Source of the DNA: Oceanobacillus halotolerans
GTDB taxonomy: Bacteria > Bacillota > Bacilli > Bacillales > Amphibacillaceae
Reading direction: 5' to 3'
Length of the DNA: 64,000 nucleotides
Assembly (NCBI RefSeq): GCF_010993955.1
Contig: NZ_WIXL01000015.1
Coordinates: forward strand, 1 to 64,000
The first letter of the stretch is position 1. Every line of letters begins with the position of its first letter. The position numbers and the translations under genes were made by a program. Positions 36,152 to 44,526 of the stretch are shown piece after piece. The notes under the pieces were generated by a model. The model was not told the DNA's origin and did no database searches. It saw nothing but the letters and a program-made list of their open reading frames with translations.

Positions 36152-36251
36152 TAGGCTCTTTTCACATACTTTGTTGTTTTCTACGACGCATAATACATCT
36201 TATATGCAAGACGTTTCATACTAGAAAGCAACAATATTTTTAGAAAACAGC
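36152..36251. repeat. R1 intergenic repeat, copy D (about 100-bp deletion derivative)
   Basis: The left end (TAGGCTCTTTTC then CTTTGTTGTTTTCTACG) is fused to the right end (CATAATACATCTTATATGC, then TAGAAAGCAACAA and AGAAAACAGC) with the whole centre missing. TTGTTG-x-TTTCTA and TAGAAAGCAACAA can pair. This 100-base form defines both ends of the R1 family. It lies just downstream of the gene at 36264-36728. Confidence 0.7.
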
Positions 36252-36263
36252 GATAAAGATTAA

Positions 36264-36728
36264 TCATTTTTTATAATCCCACAAAATTGTCCATTCTCCC
36301 CCTTCTTTTGCTGCATACACATCCTGTACAATGGTGAAATTCCCATATTTTCCCTTAAACACTTGTGAAACGGGTATATGATAAACTGTTCCAATAGACT
36401 CCGTATTTTCCTCCATTTTCCAATTTGTCACTTTTGATGCGTCTCCCAAAGAATAGGAAAACGTTTCTACATCAAAATGATTTAAAAATACATGTGCACG
36501 ATCTTGTAAGTAATGACCTTTATCAAATTTTTCTTTCATATATGGGTGAAACATGGTATAGGATTCCGAAAAAGCACCTTCCTGTTCATAGGCATAAAAT
36601 GTATCAACCGCTTTTTTTGCTTGATGCTCGGGAGACGTTAAGAGGAAAATCATAGTGGATACCCCTGCTATAATGATCACAGACAGGATTAACACCATAT
36701 AGTTTATTCCACGTTTTTGGCGTTTCAT
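36264..36728 (-). CDS. Membrane-anchored protein with NTF2-like domain, unknown function
   Basis: Protein of 154 residues. A basic N-terminus is followed by one membrane span (about 11-31) and an extracytoplasmic domain. The pattern (AKKAVDTFYAYEQEGAFSESYTMF, then a beta-rich end with WTILWDYKK) resembles NTF2-like/DUF4878-type domains. GGGGACAAT precedes the ATG. No function can be assigned. It is monocistronic. Confidence 0.75.
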   Translation of the reverse strand: MKRQKRGINYMVLILSVIIIAGVSTMIFLLTSPEHQAKKAVDTFYAYEQEGAFSESYTMFHPYMKEKFDKGHYLQDRAHVFLNHFDVETFSYSLGDASKVTNWKMEENTESIGTVYHIPVSQVFKGKYGNFTIVQDVYAAKEGGEWTILWDYKK

Positions 36729-36802
36729 ACATATTGTCCCCTTTTTTAGTCAGTTACTTCATTTCTATTCAGAAGACATTTTATTTAGTATTTTTGTCCA
36801 AA

Positions 36803-36838
36803 TAAAAAGAGCAGTTCGAGGATAAACTACTCTTTTAA
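36803..36838 (-). terminator. Terminator of the small gene at 36879-37046
   Basis: AAAAAGAGCAGTT / AACTACTCTTTT, with one mismatch, and a T-run on the minus strand. Confidence 0.7.
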
Positions 36839-36878
36839 GGTAGGAAATTAGGGGACAAAGAGGCATCTTGGAGGAAAA

Positions 36879-37046
36879 TCATTTCTTGGTGAATTGGCTA
36901 GTAGTTGTTTGGATAGGTTGATTAGATAAATCGGCAATTCTTCGATTCATCGAGCCAATGATTGCAACTAATTGGGTTATCGTCTCTTCATGCTGCTGTA
37001 CCTTTCGTCTGAGCTCATTATAGGTTTTCCAATCCCACTCATACAT
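36879..37046 (-). CDS. Small protein of 55 residues, unknown function
   Basis: A short open frame with GGAGAGGTG five bases before its ATG and a terminator 40 bases after its stop, so it has the layout of a real gene. The protein begins MYEWDWKTYNELRRKV and continues with an amphipathic, probably coiled helix (QQHEETITQLVAIIGSMNRR), then a polar tail rich in Thr and Gln. No known family is recognised. It may be a small oligomerizing or regulatory protein. Confidence 0.6.
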   Translation of the reverse strand: MYEWDWKTYNELRRKVQQHEETITQLVAIIGSMNRRIADLSNQPIQTTTSQFTKK

Positions 37047-37273
37047 AACACCTCTCCTTTCTATTTTTGTTGTACCTTAGTTATAGCACGAATCACAAAA
37101 ATGGCCTAATCCACACTTTCCAATTTTCGATAAGAAAAGTAAACAAAAAACAACAAAATATGTCGATCTTTTTAATAATTATGTCATTTTAACTTCCTTT
37201 TCTTCCTGAAATTAAATTTTTTATTAATCGTTCGACATAATCGTTCGACATCTTTCGACAAACTTATTCCACA

Positions 37274-38209
37274 CTAAGAAATTCGCTCTTTAATTTGTTG
37301 ATTACCTTTAGATTTACGTTCATGCGTTGTTAACATAACACCACCCATAACGGCTAATGCTCCTACTATTTTAGCGCCTGTAACCGTCTCTCCTAACCAT
37401 ACTGATGCTCCAATCATCGTAACCACTGGTAAGAAGTTCAAAAAGATCGAGGCTTTGGATGCGCCTAATTGTTGGACAGCGTGATTGTACATCAAGATTG
37501 CGATAAAAGAAGGAAAAATACCTAAATAAATTAGTCCTCCAATATGTGCATTACTACCTAAAGCAGTTGGAATACCGACAACTAGCCACTCTACCATCAC
37601 AAAAGGGAATAATACAATTACCGAAATACCTGTCATAACCAGCATTGCAGCATAAGACGGAAAAAGAGGCATGTATTGTTTGACAAATACGGAATAAATC
37701 GCCCAGCAGCCAATTGCAAGGATCATAATACCATCCCCGACATTCCAATCCATCGCCAATAGTTGCATTACATTCCCATCTATGACTACCCAAACAGCAC
37801 CAATAATTGATATAATCATGCCAATCCATTGAAACGATTGAATATGTTCTTTTAAGATAATAGCACTTAATAAAACAGTAACTACTGGAATGGCCGTTTC
37901 AAGTACGGATACATTCGTTGACGTGGTAAACTGTAAGGCAGCATAAATTAATGTATTAAAAAAGGTTATCCCTGATAATGTCATGATTAGGAACGGTTTT
38001 TTATAGGCCATAAATTGCTCACGATATTGCAATGCTTTTCGAAATCCTATTGGAAACAAAACGATAAAAGCTACTACTAATCGAAAAAATGCTATCGTAA
38101 ACGGCGGAAGTTCATTAATCGCCTTCCCTGTCAAAATATTTCCTGCAAAAAAAATAACAACGAAAATTAACAATATGTATGAATAAATATCATCCACCCC
38201 TTCCCACAT
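37274..38209 (-). CDS. EamA/RhaT-family (DMT superfamily) transporter
   Basis: Membrane protein of 311 residues with ten predicted spans in two EamA halves. The N-terminal half has GNILTGKAINELPPFTIAFFR and the C-terminal half has PSFIAILMYNHAVQQLGASKA, which are family hallmarks. AAGGAG precedes the ATG by nine bases. The family exports amino acids and other metabolites; the substrate is unknown. It is divergent from the TPR protein gene. Confidence 0.92.
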   Translation of the reverse strand: MWEGVDDIYSYILLIFVVIFFAGNILTGKAINELPPFTIAFFRLVVAFIVLFPIGFRKALQYREQFMAYKKPFLIMTLSGITFFNTLIYAALQFTTSTNVSVLETAIPVVTVLLSAIILKEHIQSFQWIGMIISIIGAVWVVIDGNVMQLLAMDWNVGDGIMILAIGCWAIYSVFVKQYMPLFPSYAAMLVMTGISVIVLFPFVMVEWLVVGIPTALGSNAHIGGLIYLGIFPSFIAILMYNHAVQQLGASKASIFLNFLPVVTMIGASVWLGETVTGAKIVGALAVMGGVMLTTHERKSKGNQQIKERIS

Positions 38210-38270
38210 AGTTCGAACTCCTTGTTAAAATGTGGTATAGTAAAACTACATACTGAGGAGGGATTGGAAA

Positions 38271-39647
38271 ATGACGACAGATCATCACATCCAAATTCAA
38301 ATCAATAAAAAGCAGATAACGGTAACACCCCAGCAATTTGTTCTATACAAACAAAGTAAAGTAATTGAAGTTATAGACAAGCAACAAAAAACCTATTACC
38401 TTCTTTTCTATAAAAACAACTTTTTAAATGGCTTTCAAACAAATGCCATTAAACCTAACACATATCTACACCGTGCTTTAACGAATGGAATAAGCTTTAG
38501 TGGTGAACATCCATTAACCATTCACTTCCTACATCAAAACCATTCTTTCCAATTTGTCAAAGCTCCATTATTTATCAAACACGTTCAAAAAGCATACTCT
38601 CCCATCGAAACTGCCTTAATCATGACAATTTGCGATTCCCTTATCCCGTTAGAAACAATCCAAGAAATGATAAAAAACACCTTTTATGAATACCGTCGAA
38701 ATGGGAAAACACTTGCAGCCTATAAAGTCCTCACAATTGCTATTCATTATAATCCAACAGACCAATTTGCACTCGATATGCTACGTAATATGGAATTCCA
38801 AAAATATGACCGCTTATACCAAGATATGATGAAAGTCTATTCAAAAGATCCTATTTATACAGAATTCGTCTGTTTTGAACAGTTAGAGAAGGACGAAAAA
38901 GTTGACTTATTAGTCCAATTATATAAAGAACAAGGCCGCTTGATCGATGAATTGGCAATACGTCTTACAGCACTCAAAGCGAATTTTACGAATGACAAAT
39001 TTAACACCTTAGAAACCATGCTTCAATCATTCAGTCCTGAAGAGCAATTTGTCATACTACAGGAGATCCAAGAAACTTCTTCTGCACCTGCATTAACCGA
39101 AAAAGTGTTATCCATCCTCTTAACGGTTGGAAAACCAAATGACCTTGTTGATTTTACGATGTCATCCAATTACAATCCAACAAATGAACAATTACCTACC
39201 TTTGTAAAAAGTGTCGAGCAAGCAGACCGTACTGTTCTCAAGTCCTACTTCCATAATGGAAATAAACGACTTTTACAGCTTAGTGCTTCAGACTCTAAAA
39301 CGTTAGAAAAATTAGTAACTCCATTTATTTCATCCTTTTTAGACCAACATTCCTTAGAAGAAATTGATCAATGGTTGGTACCATTCCGCCATGCAAAGAT
39401 TCACCTTCCAATTGAGCAAAAAATAAAGAAAATGCAAGCTTTAGCAGATGATCCTGATCAACAATATACACTAGGTGAATTATACATGGGTCTCAAGCAA
39501 TATGAAAAATCAATCGATTGCTTTAAATGGGAAATGGAGCTACACCCCGAAAACCCAAAACCAGTAAAATACTTAGCAAAAATTTATCAAGAACTAGATC
39601 AGCCAGAAGAAGCATCTGCATATAAACAACTTTTAAAACACATGTAA
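38271..39647 (+). CDS. TPR-containing protein, unknown function
   Basis: Protein of 458 residues with GAGGAGG before the ATG and no signal peptide. The N-terminal 120 residues look like a beta-rich domain with no recognised family. The remainder is helical, and residues about 400-455 form tetratricopeptide-like repeats (YTLGELYMGLKQYEKSIDCF, then VKYLAKIYQELDQPEEAS). It is probably a cytoplasmic protein-protein interaction factor. It is monocistronic. Confidence 0.7.
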   Translation: MTTDHHIQIQINKKQITVTPQQFVLYKQSKVIEVIDKQQKTYYLLFYKNNFLNGFQTNAIKPNTYLHRALTNGISFSGEHPLTIHFLHQNHSFQFVKAPLFIKHVQKAYSPIETALIMTICDSLIPLETIQEMIKNTFYEYRRNGKTLAAYKVLTIAIHYNPTDQFALDMLRNMEFQKYDRLYQDMMKVYSKDPIYTEFVCFEQLEKDEKVDLLVQLYKEQGRLIDELAIRLTALKANFTNDKFNTLETMLQSFSPEEQFVILQEIQETSSAPALTEKVLSILLTVGKPNDLVDFTMSSNYNPTNEQLPTFVKSVEQADRTVLKSYFHNGNKRLLQLSASDSKTLEKLVTPFISSFLDQHSLEEIDQWLVPFRHAKIHLPIEQKIKKMQALADDPDQQYTLGELYMGLKQYEKSIDCFKWEMELHPENPKPVKYLAKIYQELDQPEEASAYKQLLKHM

Positions 39648-39649
39648 AA

Positions 39650-39685
39650 ACGAGCATTATCCAGTGGTATATGGATAATACTCGT
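39650..39685 (-). terminator. Hairpin terminator between converging TPR and AKR genes
   Basis: ACGAGCATTATCCA pairs with TGGATAATACTCGT (one mismatch). The minus strand continues with TTTTTAC, so it best serves the aldo/keto reductase gene, but it can also stop the other direction. Confidence 0.75.
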
Positions 39686-39693
39686 GATACGAA

Positions 39694-40527
39694 TTATGAA
39701 TCAAAGCTATCTGGATTTGAACCACTTCTGTCATTCCGATTTAATGCATCGATCCGATTCATTTCTTCTTCTGTTAAAGCGAAATCGAATATAGACGCAT
39801 TTTCTTTAATACGATGTGCTTTCGAGGATTTTGGTATTGTAATGACATCATGTTGAATATCCCATCGTAATATGACTTGTGCGGGTGATTTCCCGTACTT
39901 GTTAGCAATTTCGGTAATGGTTGGCTCTTCTAAAAGCTGTCCTCGTTTAAGTGGTGACCATGCCTCTAGTTGAATATTTTCTTGCTGACAGAAGGTTCGT
40001 AAATCCTCTTGTGTAAGGTGTGGATGGAACTCAACTTGATCTATGACAGGCTTGTGATTACTATCTGCCATTAGATCCTCTAAATGATGGACATGAAAAT
40101 TACTGACACCAATGGCACGTACTTTTCCTTCTTTATATAATTTTTCGAGTGCACGCCAAGTTTCTTTATACATACCTTTAACAGGCCAGTGAATTAAATA
40201 TAAATCCAAATAATCTAGTCCTAGTTTCGAAAGACTTTCGTCAAATGCTTTTAATGTATTCTCATACCCCTGTTGGTCATTCCATACTTTAGAGGTGATA
40301 AAGAGTTCCTTTCTTGGGATATTGGATTCCTGGATGGCTTGACCTACTCCAGCTTCATTATCATAAAATGACGCGGTATCAATACTGCGATATCCATAAT
40401 CTAAAGCAGCTTTGACAGCTTGGATTACAACATCCCCATCTTCCACTTTATACACACCTAAACCAAAACCTGGCATTTGAACGCCATTATGTAGTGTGAC
40501 CGTATCCTGTAAATGTTTGATCATCAT
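39694..40527 (-). CDS. Aldo/keto reductase
   Basis: NADPH-dependent oxidoreductase of about 277 residues. Family motifs are GYRSIDTASFYDNEAGVGQA (catalytic Asp and Tyr), YLDLYLIHWPVKG, GVSNFHVHHL, and the C-terminal VITIPKSSKAHRIKENA cofactor-binding segment. It resembles Bacillus YvgN/YtbE-type enzymes that reduce glyoxals and other aldehydes. GGAGG precedes ATG 40527 (the next codon is also ATG). Confidence 0.94.
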   Translation of the reverse strand: MMIKHLQDTVTLHNGVQMPGFGLGVYKVEDGDVVIQAVKAALDYGYRSIDTASFYDNEAGVGQAIQESNIPRKELFITSKVWNDQQGYENTLKAFDESLSKLGLDYLDLYLIHWPVKGMYKETWRALEKLYKEGKVRAIGVSNFHVHHLEDLMADSNHKPVIDQVEFHPHLTQEDLRTFCQQENIQLEAWSPLKRGQLLEEPTITEIANKYGKSPAQVILRWDIQHDVITIPKSSKAHRIKENASIFDFALTEEEMNRIDALNRNDRSGSNPDSFDS

Positions 40528-40631
40528 TTCTACCTCCAACTCCTAAAGTAACACGCTACTTTTAATCATACTGATAATCGCAAGCTGACTCAACTATCCC
40601 ATATGTTATATTACATATTTGGAAACCTGTT

Positions 40632-40722
40632 TTCTTATAAAAACTCGCATTCACTCGTCCTTAGCAAATGTGTTCGTTTTACTTATACTTGGGACATTAA
40701 AATTTTAAACTTTCCTAACGTG
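40632..40722. repeat. R4 repeat, copy 1
   Basis: It shares AACTCGCATTC, CTCGTCC, GTGTTCGTTTT, CTTATACTTGGGACAT, AAAATTTTA and CTTTCCTAACGTG with the copy at 52437-52562. Its stem is less perfect than in that copy. It is the first repeat of a 790-base gap without genes (40528-41315). Confidence 0.6.
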
Positions 40723-40766
40723 TGAAAAATTGTTCCTTTCCGCACCCTTTTTGAGTGTTTTATTGG

Positions 40767-40860
40767 ACAGTTGATAGATATTACGACGTAACATAGCGTA
40801 GTTGATTTCCGCTTCGGACAAATAGTTCACTTTCGACGGAAATTAATTTGCTATCAATGT
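40767..40860. repeat. R1-related palindromic fragment (E)
   Basis: It contains GTTGATTTCCGCTTCGGACA, matching the R1 block GTTGATTTCCACTTCGGACA. TTGATAG pairs with CTATCAA and TTTCCG with CGGAAA, so it can fold as a nested hairpin. Bases 40861-41021 hold nothing I recognise. Confidence 0.45.
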
Positions 40861-41021
40861 TTACATATAAATAACAGAACGAGGATTACAAACCATCCTC
40901 CAAACAGGGGTTTTTCGGCAAAGAACGGAATGACGATTCAGACTAACATTTATCATCGTGATAAACGGAGGTCAAGTACGACGGTGAGAAAGCAATAAAG
41001 TATGTATAAAGACAAACGAAC

Positions 41022-41216
41022 AAAAGCGCAAGCGCATTGTTCACCCCCGATTAGAAAACTTGGCTTTTCGCCAAGTGGCGAAAGCCTTAGTTGCACTTAT
41101 GCAGTAAGAAATTTTTTCTTATCTGCCAAGCATAAGCCAAGCCTCGACGTGGCGCTTTTTGCGCGTAATGTGGATTGGCTTATGACCTCGAGGGGGGTAG
41201 GCGCTTGAGCTGGGCG
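41022..41216. repeat. R2 structured repeat, copy 1 (about 190 nt)
   Basis: Almost the same sequence occurs at 44715-44898 and 58495-58680. The outer helix AAGCGC / GCGCTT closes the element. A hairpin in GGCTTTTCGCC / GGCGAAAGCC is invariant. A long helix CATAAGCCAA (41131-41140) / TTGGCTTATG (41175-41184) is perfectly paired here. It holds no convincing gene. The conserved structure suggests an RNA or a cruciform-forming mobile repeat. Confidence 0.7.
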
Positions 41217-41271
41217 TGACTGTTACTGTATATGAACAAAATAAAGCCAACTTTTTATACATTCTTATCTT

Positions 41272-41306
41272 TAAAAAAAGCCATGTGCTAACATGTAGCC
41301 ATGGCT
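41272..41306 (-). terminator. Terminator of the small secreted protein gene
   Basis: AGCCATG / CATGGCT with an inner GCTA / TAGC stem, followed on the minus strand by TTTTTTT. Confidence 0.85.
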
Positions 41307-41315
41307 CCAGAGTAT

Positions 41316-41642
41316 CTATGAATGATCTTCACTGTGATGTTCTTCTTCTATAAATGTTTCCGATCTTGTGTGATCATGAATATCACAATAGTAAACGACC
41401 GTTTTTATTTCATAGGATAAATTACATGTCCGGGTTCGTTGGATAAAGTTTTTCCAATATGTAAATTCATGAGAACCTGCTTCAATTACATTCGTCTCAG
41501 AACTATATTGCTCCCAATTGTGTTCAATAGTATCTGACTCTTGACCATATTCCTCTGCTACTGTTGTATCCATTGTGATTGCTCCCATTAGCATCATCAT
41601 ACCAACCAATAGAAATACAATTTTAGGGATGTGCAGTTTCAT
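41316..41642 (-). CDS. Small secreted protein, unknown function
   Basis: Protein of 108 residues from ATG 41642 (GGTGAT five bases upstream). An N-terminal signal peptide (about 1-30, hydrophobic core VFLLVGMMMLMGAI) is followed by a polar extracellular part with two cysteines (TCNLSYEIKTVVYYCD) that could form a disulfide. The tail is rich in histidine and glutamate (HDHTRSETFIEEEHHSEDH), which could bind metal. No family is recognised. Confidence 0.7.
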   Translation of the reverse strand: MKLHIPKIVFLLVGMMMLMGAITMDTTVAEEYGQESDTIEHNWEQYSSETNVIEAGSHEFTYWKNFIQRTRTCNLSYEIKTVVYYCDIHDHTRSETFIEEEHHSEDHS

Positions 41643-41727
41643 GTTTATCACCACTTTTTAAAAAGGTATATATGCTCAGTAAGGTAATATACCCAACGAT
41701 CAATAAAATATACCTAAATAGTGGGGA

Positions 41728-42204
41728 TTATAAAATAATATGTATGGCTAGTAGGAAAAACAAGGCCATCCCAAAATAAATATGAGCCCTTCGCTTTTTT
41801 ACACTTGGCTTAATCAGACGTAACCAACCAGTTGTGACCATACCTACTAAGGCAATTCCAGTCACAAATCCACTTAAAAATGTTGGATTTTCCCAATAAA
41901 ACCCATATAAATGAATGACTAGTATGGCATGAATGATGATAATAACTAACGCTAACGTACCAACCCACCTATGATATGGGACAATTTTTTTCGATAAGCT
42001 GGCCAGTTTAATTTTCACATTTCGATCTGGCGTATTTCGGATCGTAGAAAATACAGCTTGTCTTGTCCAATTAAACAAAACAAACAGTGCTCCCAATAAA
42101 CCTGCTAATAAATGAATGGGAACCCCAGAAAAGGAACTCTTTGATATGACATGCCAAATTGCAATACCGACTAAAACAATATTGGCATAAAACCACTTAC
42201 TCAT
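41728..42204 (-). CDS. Four-helix membrane protein, possible b-type cytochrome
   Basis: Protein of 158 residues with four hydrophobic segments. Histidines lie in the membrane-adjacent parts (HLLAG, YHRWVGTL, IIHAILVIHLYG, AHIYFGMALF and the terminal AIHIIL). This resembles ferric-reductase-like or cytochrome b561-like four-helix heme proteins, but I do not recognise a precise family. GGAGG precedes the ATG. It is co-directional with the small secreted histidine-rich protein (74 bases apart), so the two could work together in redox or metal handling. That is inference. Confidence 0.75.
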   Translation of the reverse strand: MSKWFYANIVLVGIAIWHVISKSSFSGVPIHLLAGLLGALFVLFNWTRQAVFSTIRNTPDRNVKIKLASLSKKIVPYHRWVGTLALVIIIIHAILVIHLYGFYWENPTFLSGFVTGIALVGMVTTGWLRLIKPSVKKRRAHIYFGMALFFLLAIHIIL

Positions 42205-42368
42205 TGTTGTCCTCCATCAATTATGAAAGTAGAAACGGGATGTAGTATAACTCTTTACGTAGAAGTATATCACTTTTTTCCTACTTATTATAAGTAGAAC
42301 AATTTTCTTAACAAAAATAATCCTTTCGTTCATATACGAAAAGATCATTCCTCATTCTTATTCTTTGG

Positions 42369-42866
42369 CCGTTTTCTAGAAGTTTGTTGCTATTAGGTAT
42401 GAAACATCATGCATATAAGATGGATTATACGCAATACCTAAACCGTTGATTTCCACTTCGGACAGTCGCTTTCACCACGGGCATAAGTGCGACATCTGTT
42501 CAAGCTTTTGTTTTCACAGTGTCTTCTTTACCTCAGGCACGGCCTCAGCCTCCTCGGAAGAAGACCACTTCCTGCTCAGGTCTAGACACGTGCTGTTCCT
42601 GCAGGAGTCGACTGTCCTACGCTCCAATCACTAAAATAAGCTATAATTTGCTGTGTATTTGGAACTCATTTCTAGCGAAGGAAAACACGAAGACTCCTGC
42701 GGAAAAACGAGCCTAAGAGACCCCGCAGTGTGGGTTCCACGAGGAGGCTCGTGGAGAGTCCCGTGGAAAGCGAAGTGTTTTCCGTAGCGGTAATTAAATC
42801 TAAATTTTACGTCGTATAATATAGATTAAACGTAATAGAAAACAACAAAGTATACGAAAAGAGCCT
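42369..42866. repeat. R1 intergenic repeat, copy B (about 498 bp, opposite orientation to A)
   Basis: This is the reverse arrangement of copy A. It begins near CCGTTTTCTAGAAG, contains GTTGATTTCCACTTCGGACA, GGGCATAAGTGCGACATCTG and GCAGGAGTCGACTGTCC, and ends in TATACGAAAAGAGCCTA. Its end touches the coaW stop codon: the CTA at 42865-42867 is the TAG stop. Internal short open frames are not genes. The 660-base gap 42205-42864 otherwise holds only AT-rich sequence. Confidence 0.75.
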
Positions 42867-43677
42867 ATTCTTTTGCAAGCAATGCACCGATTGCTCCAGC
42901 ATGAGACCCTTTATCTAAAAAGATTGGATCATACGGCAACATCTCTTGAAAAGATTCCAATACTGTTTTAAGAGGTGTATTCCCATTTAGGGTACTACCG
43001 ATAAAAACAAGTGATTTCATATTATGTGAAACAGCTACTTGTGTAGCAAGCGTTAATAATGATTCTCCGATTAGTTGAACCACACTTGCCATATGGTCTT
43101 CCTTTGTTGCGTGATCATTTAAATGTGCCTTTCCTAAGTTAGCAGCTGTTAATTCCCCTAAAATAGGTGTGTCAGTATTCCCTGTATAAATATCTTTAAC
43201 GAGTAAGTCACTTTGTTTTTGATCCCCTTTATTAGCAAGCTGTACCAAGTTTGAAAAGGTTCTTTCTCCTGTTAGAAGGTGGCCTAACCCCATAAAAGTG
43301 CCACCACCAATACCACTTCCAAGCACCCGTTCATAGGAATTCGATTGAACTGCAAACATTGATGTTCCCGTTCCAATACTCACTAATAAGTACGGATCTA
43401 CTTCTTTCCAATTTCTCTCCGTTTGTAATAAATAACGAGTGCCTTCCACTAGTGCTTGAAACTCATCCATATATTTAACGGGTAAGGATGTTCGTTCCCC
43501 TACTTCCTCCCTGCGTCCACCTGTTAACAATAATTCCGCATTTGATGCTGTAATTGCTAACCACTGGATCATTGCATCCATTTCCGTATTGGAATATGTT
43601 TTGGTATGAAGCGTTCCTTGTTCCATATACGCAAGCTTGGTTAGAGAACCACCAGCATCGATTCCAATTTGTTTCAT
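42865..43677 (-). CDS. coaW: Type II pantothenate kinase
   Basis: Protein of 270 residues of the staphylococcal/Bacillus CoaW type. It has the ASKHA nucleotide motif IGIDAGGSLTKLAY, the SIGTGTSMFAV motif and GSGIGGGTFMGLGHLLTG. It phosphorylates pantothenate, the first step of coenzyme A synthesis, and is not feedback-inhibited in known members. The ribosome site is weak (AAAGGTAAGTG). It lies 31 bases after the SDR gene in the same direction. The stop codon coincides with the end of repeat R1 copy B. Confidence 0.93.
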   Translation of the reverse strand: MKQIGIDAGGSLTKLAYMEQGTLHTKTYSNTEMDAMIQWLAITASNAELLLTGGRREEVGERTSLPVKYMDEFQALVEGTRYLLQTERNWKEVDPYLLVSIGTGTSMFAVQSNSYERVLGSGIGGGTFMGLGHLLTGERTFSNLVQLANKGDQKQSDLLVKDIYTGNTDTPILGELTAANLGKAHLNDHATKEDHMASVVQLIGESLLTLATQVAVSHNMKSLVFIGSTLNGNTPLKTVLESFQEMLPYDPIFLDKGSHAGAIGALLAKE

Positions 43678-43708
43678 ACAAATTCACTTACCTTTCGCTT
43701 GTAAAATA

Positions 43709-44500
43709 TTACAATGCTTTAACCATTCCACCGTCTATTACGAAGGATTGTCCTGTCATATACGTATTTGCTTGTGAAGATAAAAAGACAACGATTTTGG
43801 CAAATTCTTCAGGTTCTCCATATCGTCCCATTGGAATTTTCTTTGCTGTTTCTTCTTGTAAATCCTCTATTGAAACATTTACCTTTTCTGCTTTAATGGC
43901 ATCTAGTTCCCTCACTCTATCAGTCAAAATGCGGCCTGGTCCAATCGTATTAATTTTAATATTATCAGCTGCTAATTCTTGTGACAGGCTTTTAGCAAGC
44001 CCAACTATCCCAGAACGGAATGTGTTTGATAGAATCAAGTTATCAATTGATTGTTTAATAGATGAGGAAGCAATGTTAATGATATGGCCACTTCCTTGCT
44101 TTTTCATATGTGGTATGACTTCCCGAATTGCTCGAATATAACTGAGTAAATTTAATTCAAAGGCATGCTGCCAAGTGTCATCCTCGAAATCGTCAAACCC
44201 ACCAGCTGGGGGGCCTCCTGCGTTGTTTATTAGTACATCGATTGTACCATTTCGTTCCACAACTGCTGATACTAACGCTTTAATGGATGCTGGGTTTGTT
44301 ATGTCGCATACTTGATAATCTACATTAGTATTTCCTGTTTCTTCTTTAATCTTCTCTGTTACAGTTTCTAACGTTCCCTTATCACGACTAGATAAAAAAA
44401 CATGTGCACCTTCTTTTGCAAATTGGTAAGCTGTTGCTTTTCCTATCCCTTTACTGGAAGCGAGCACGAGTACCGATTTTCCAGCCAACCCTAGGTCCAT
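43709..44500 (-). CDS. Atypical short-chain dehydrogenase/reductase
   Basis: Protein of 263 residues with an SDR Rossmann fold: LVLASSKGIGKATAYQFAKEG, the NNAGG motif, and a C-terminal TGQSFVIDGGM. The catalytic YxxxK is missing; where YSASK is expected the sequence reads LSNTF with an arginine after it (LSNTFRSGIVGLAKSL). A family of FabG-like SDRs with LSNxxR at this place is known to me by pattern, with unclear function. AAGGAGG precedes the ATG. It is upstream of coaW in the same direction. Confidence 0.9.
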   Translation of the reverse strand: MDLGLAGKSVLVLASSKGIGKATAYQFAKEGAHVFLSSRDKGTLETVTEKIKEETGNTNVDYQVCDITNPASIKALVSAVVERNGTIDVLINNAGGPPAGGFDDFEDDTWQHAFELNLLSYIRAIREVIPHMKKQGSGHIINIASSSIKQSIDNLILSNTFRSGIVGLAKSLSQELAADNIKINTIGPGRILTDRVRELDAIKAEKVNVSIEDLQEETAKKIPMGRYGEPEEFAKIVVFLSSQANTYMTGQSFVIDGGMVKAL

Positions 44501-44526
44501 ACTAGTCCCTCCTTTTTTGTTTAAAG

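Noticed and set aside
41002-41208. Open frame of 68 codons over R2 copy 1
   Set aside because: The frame is interrupted in copies 2 and 3, so it is a by-product of the repeat.
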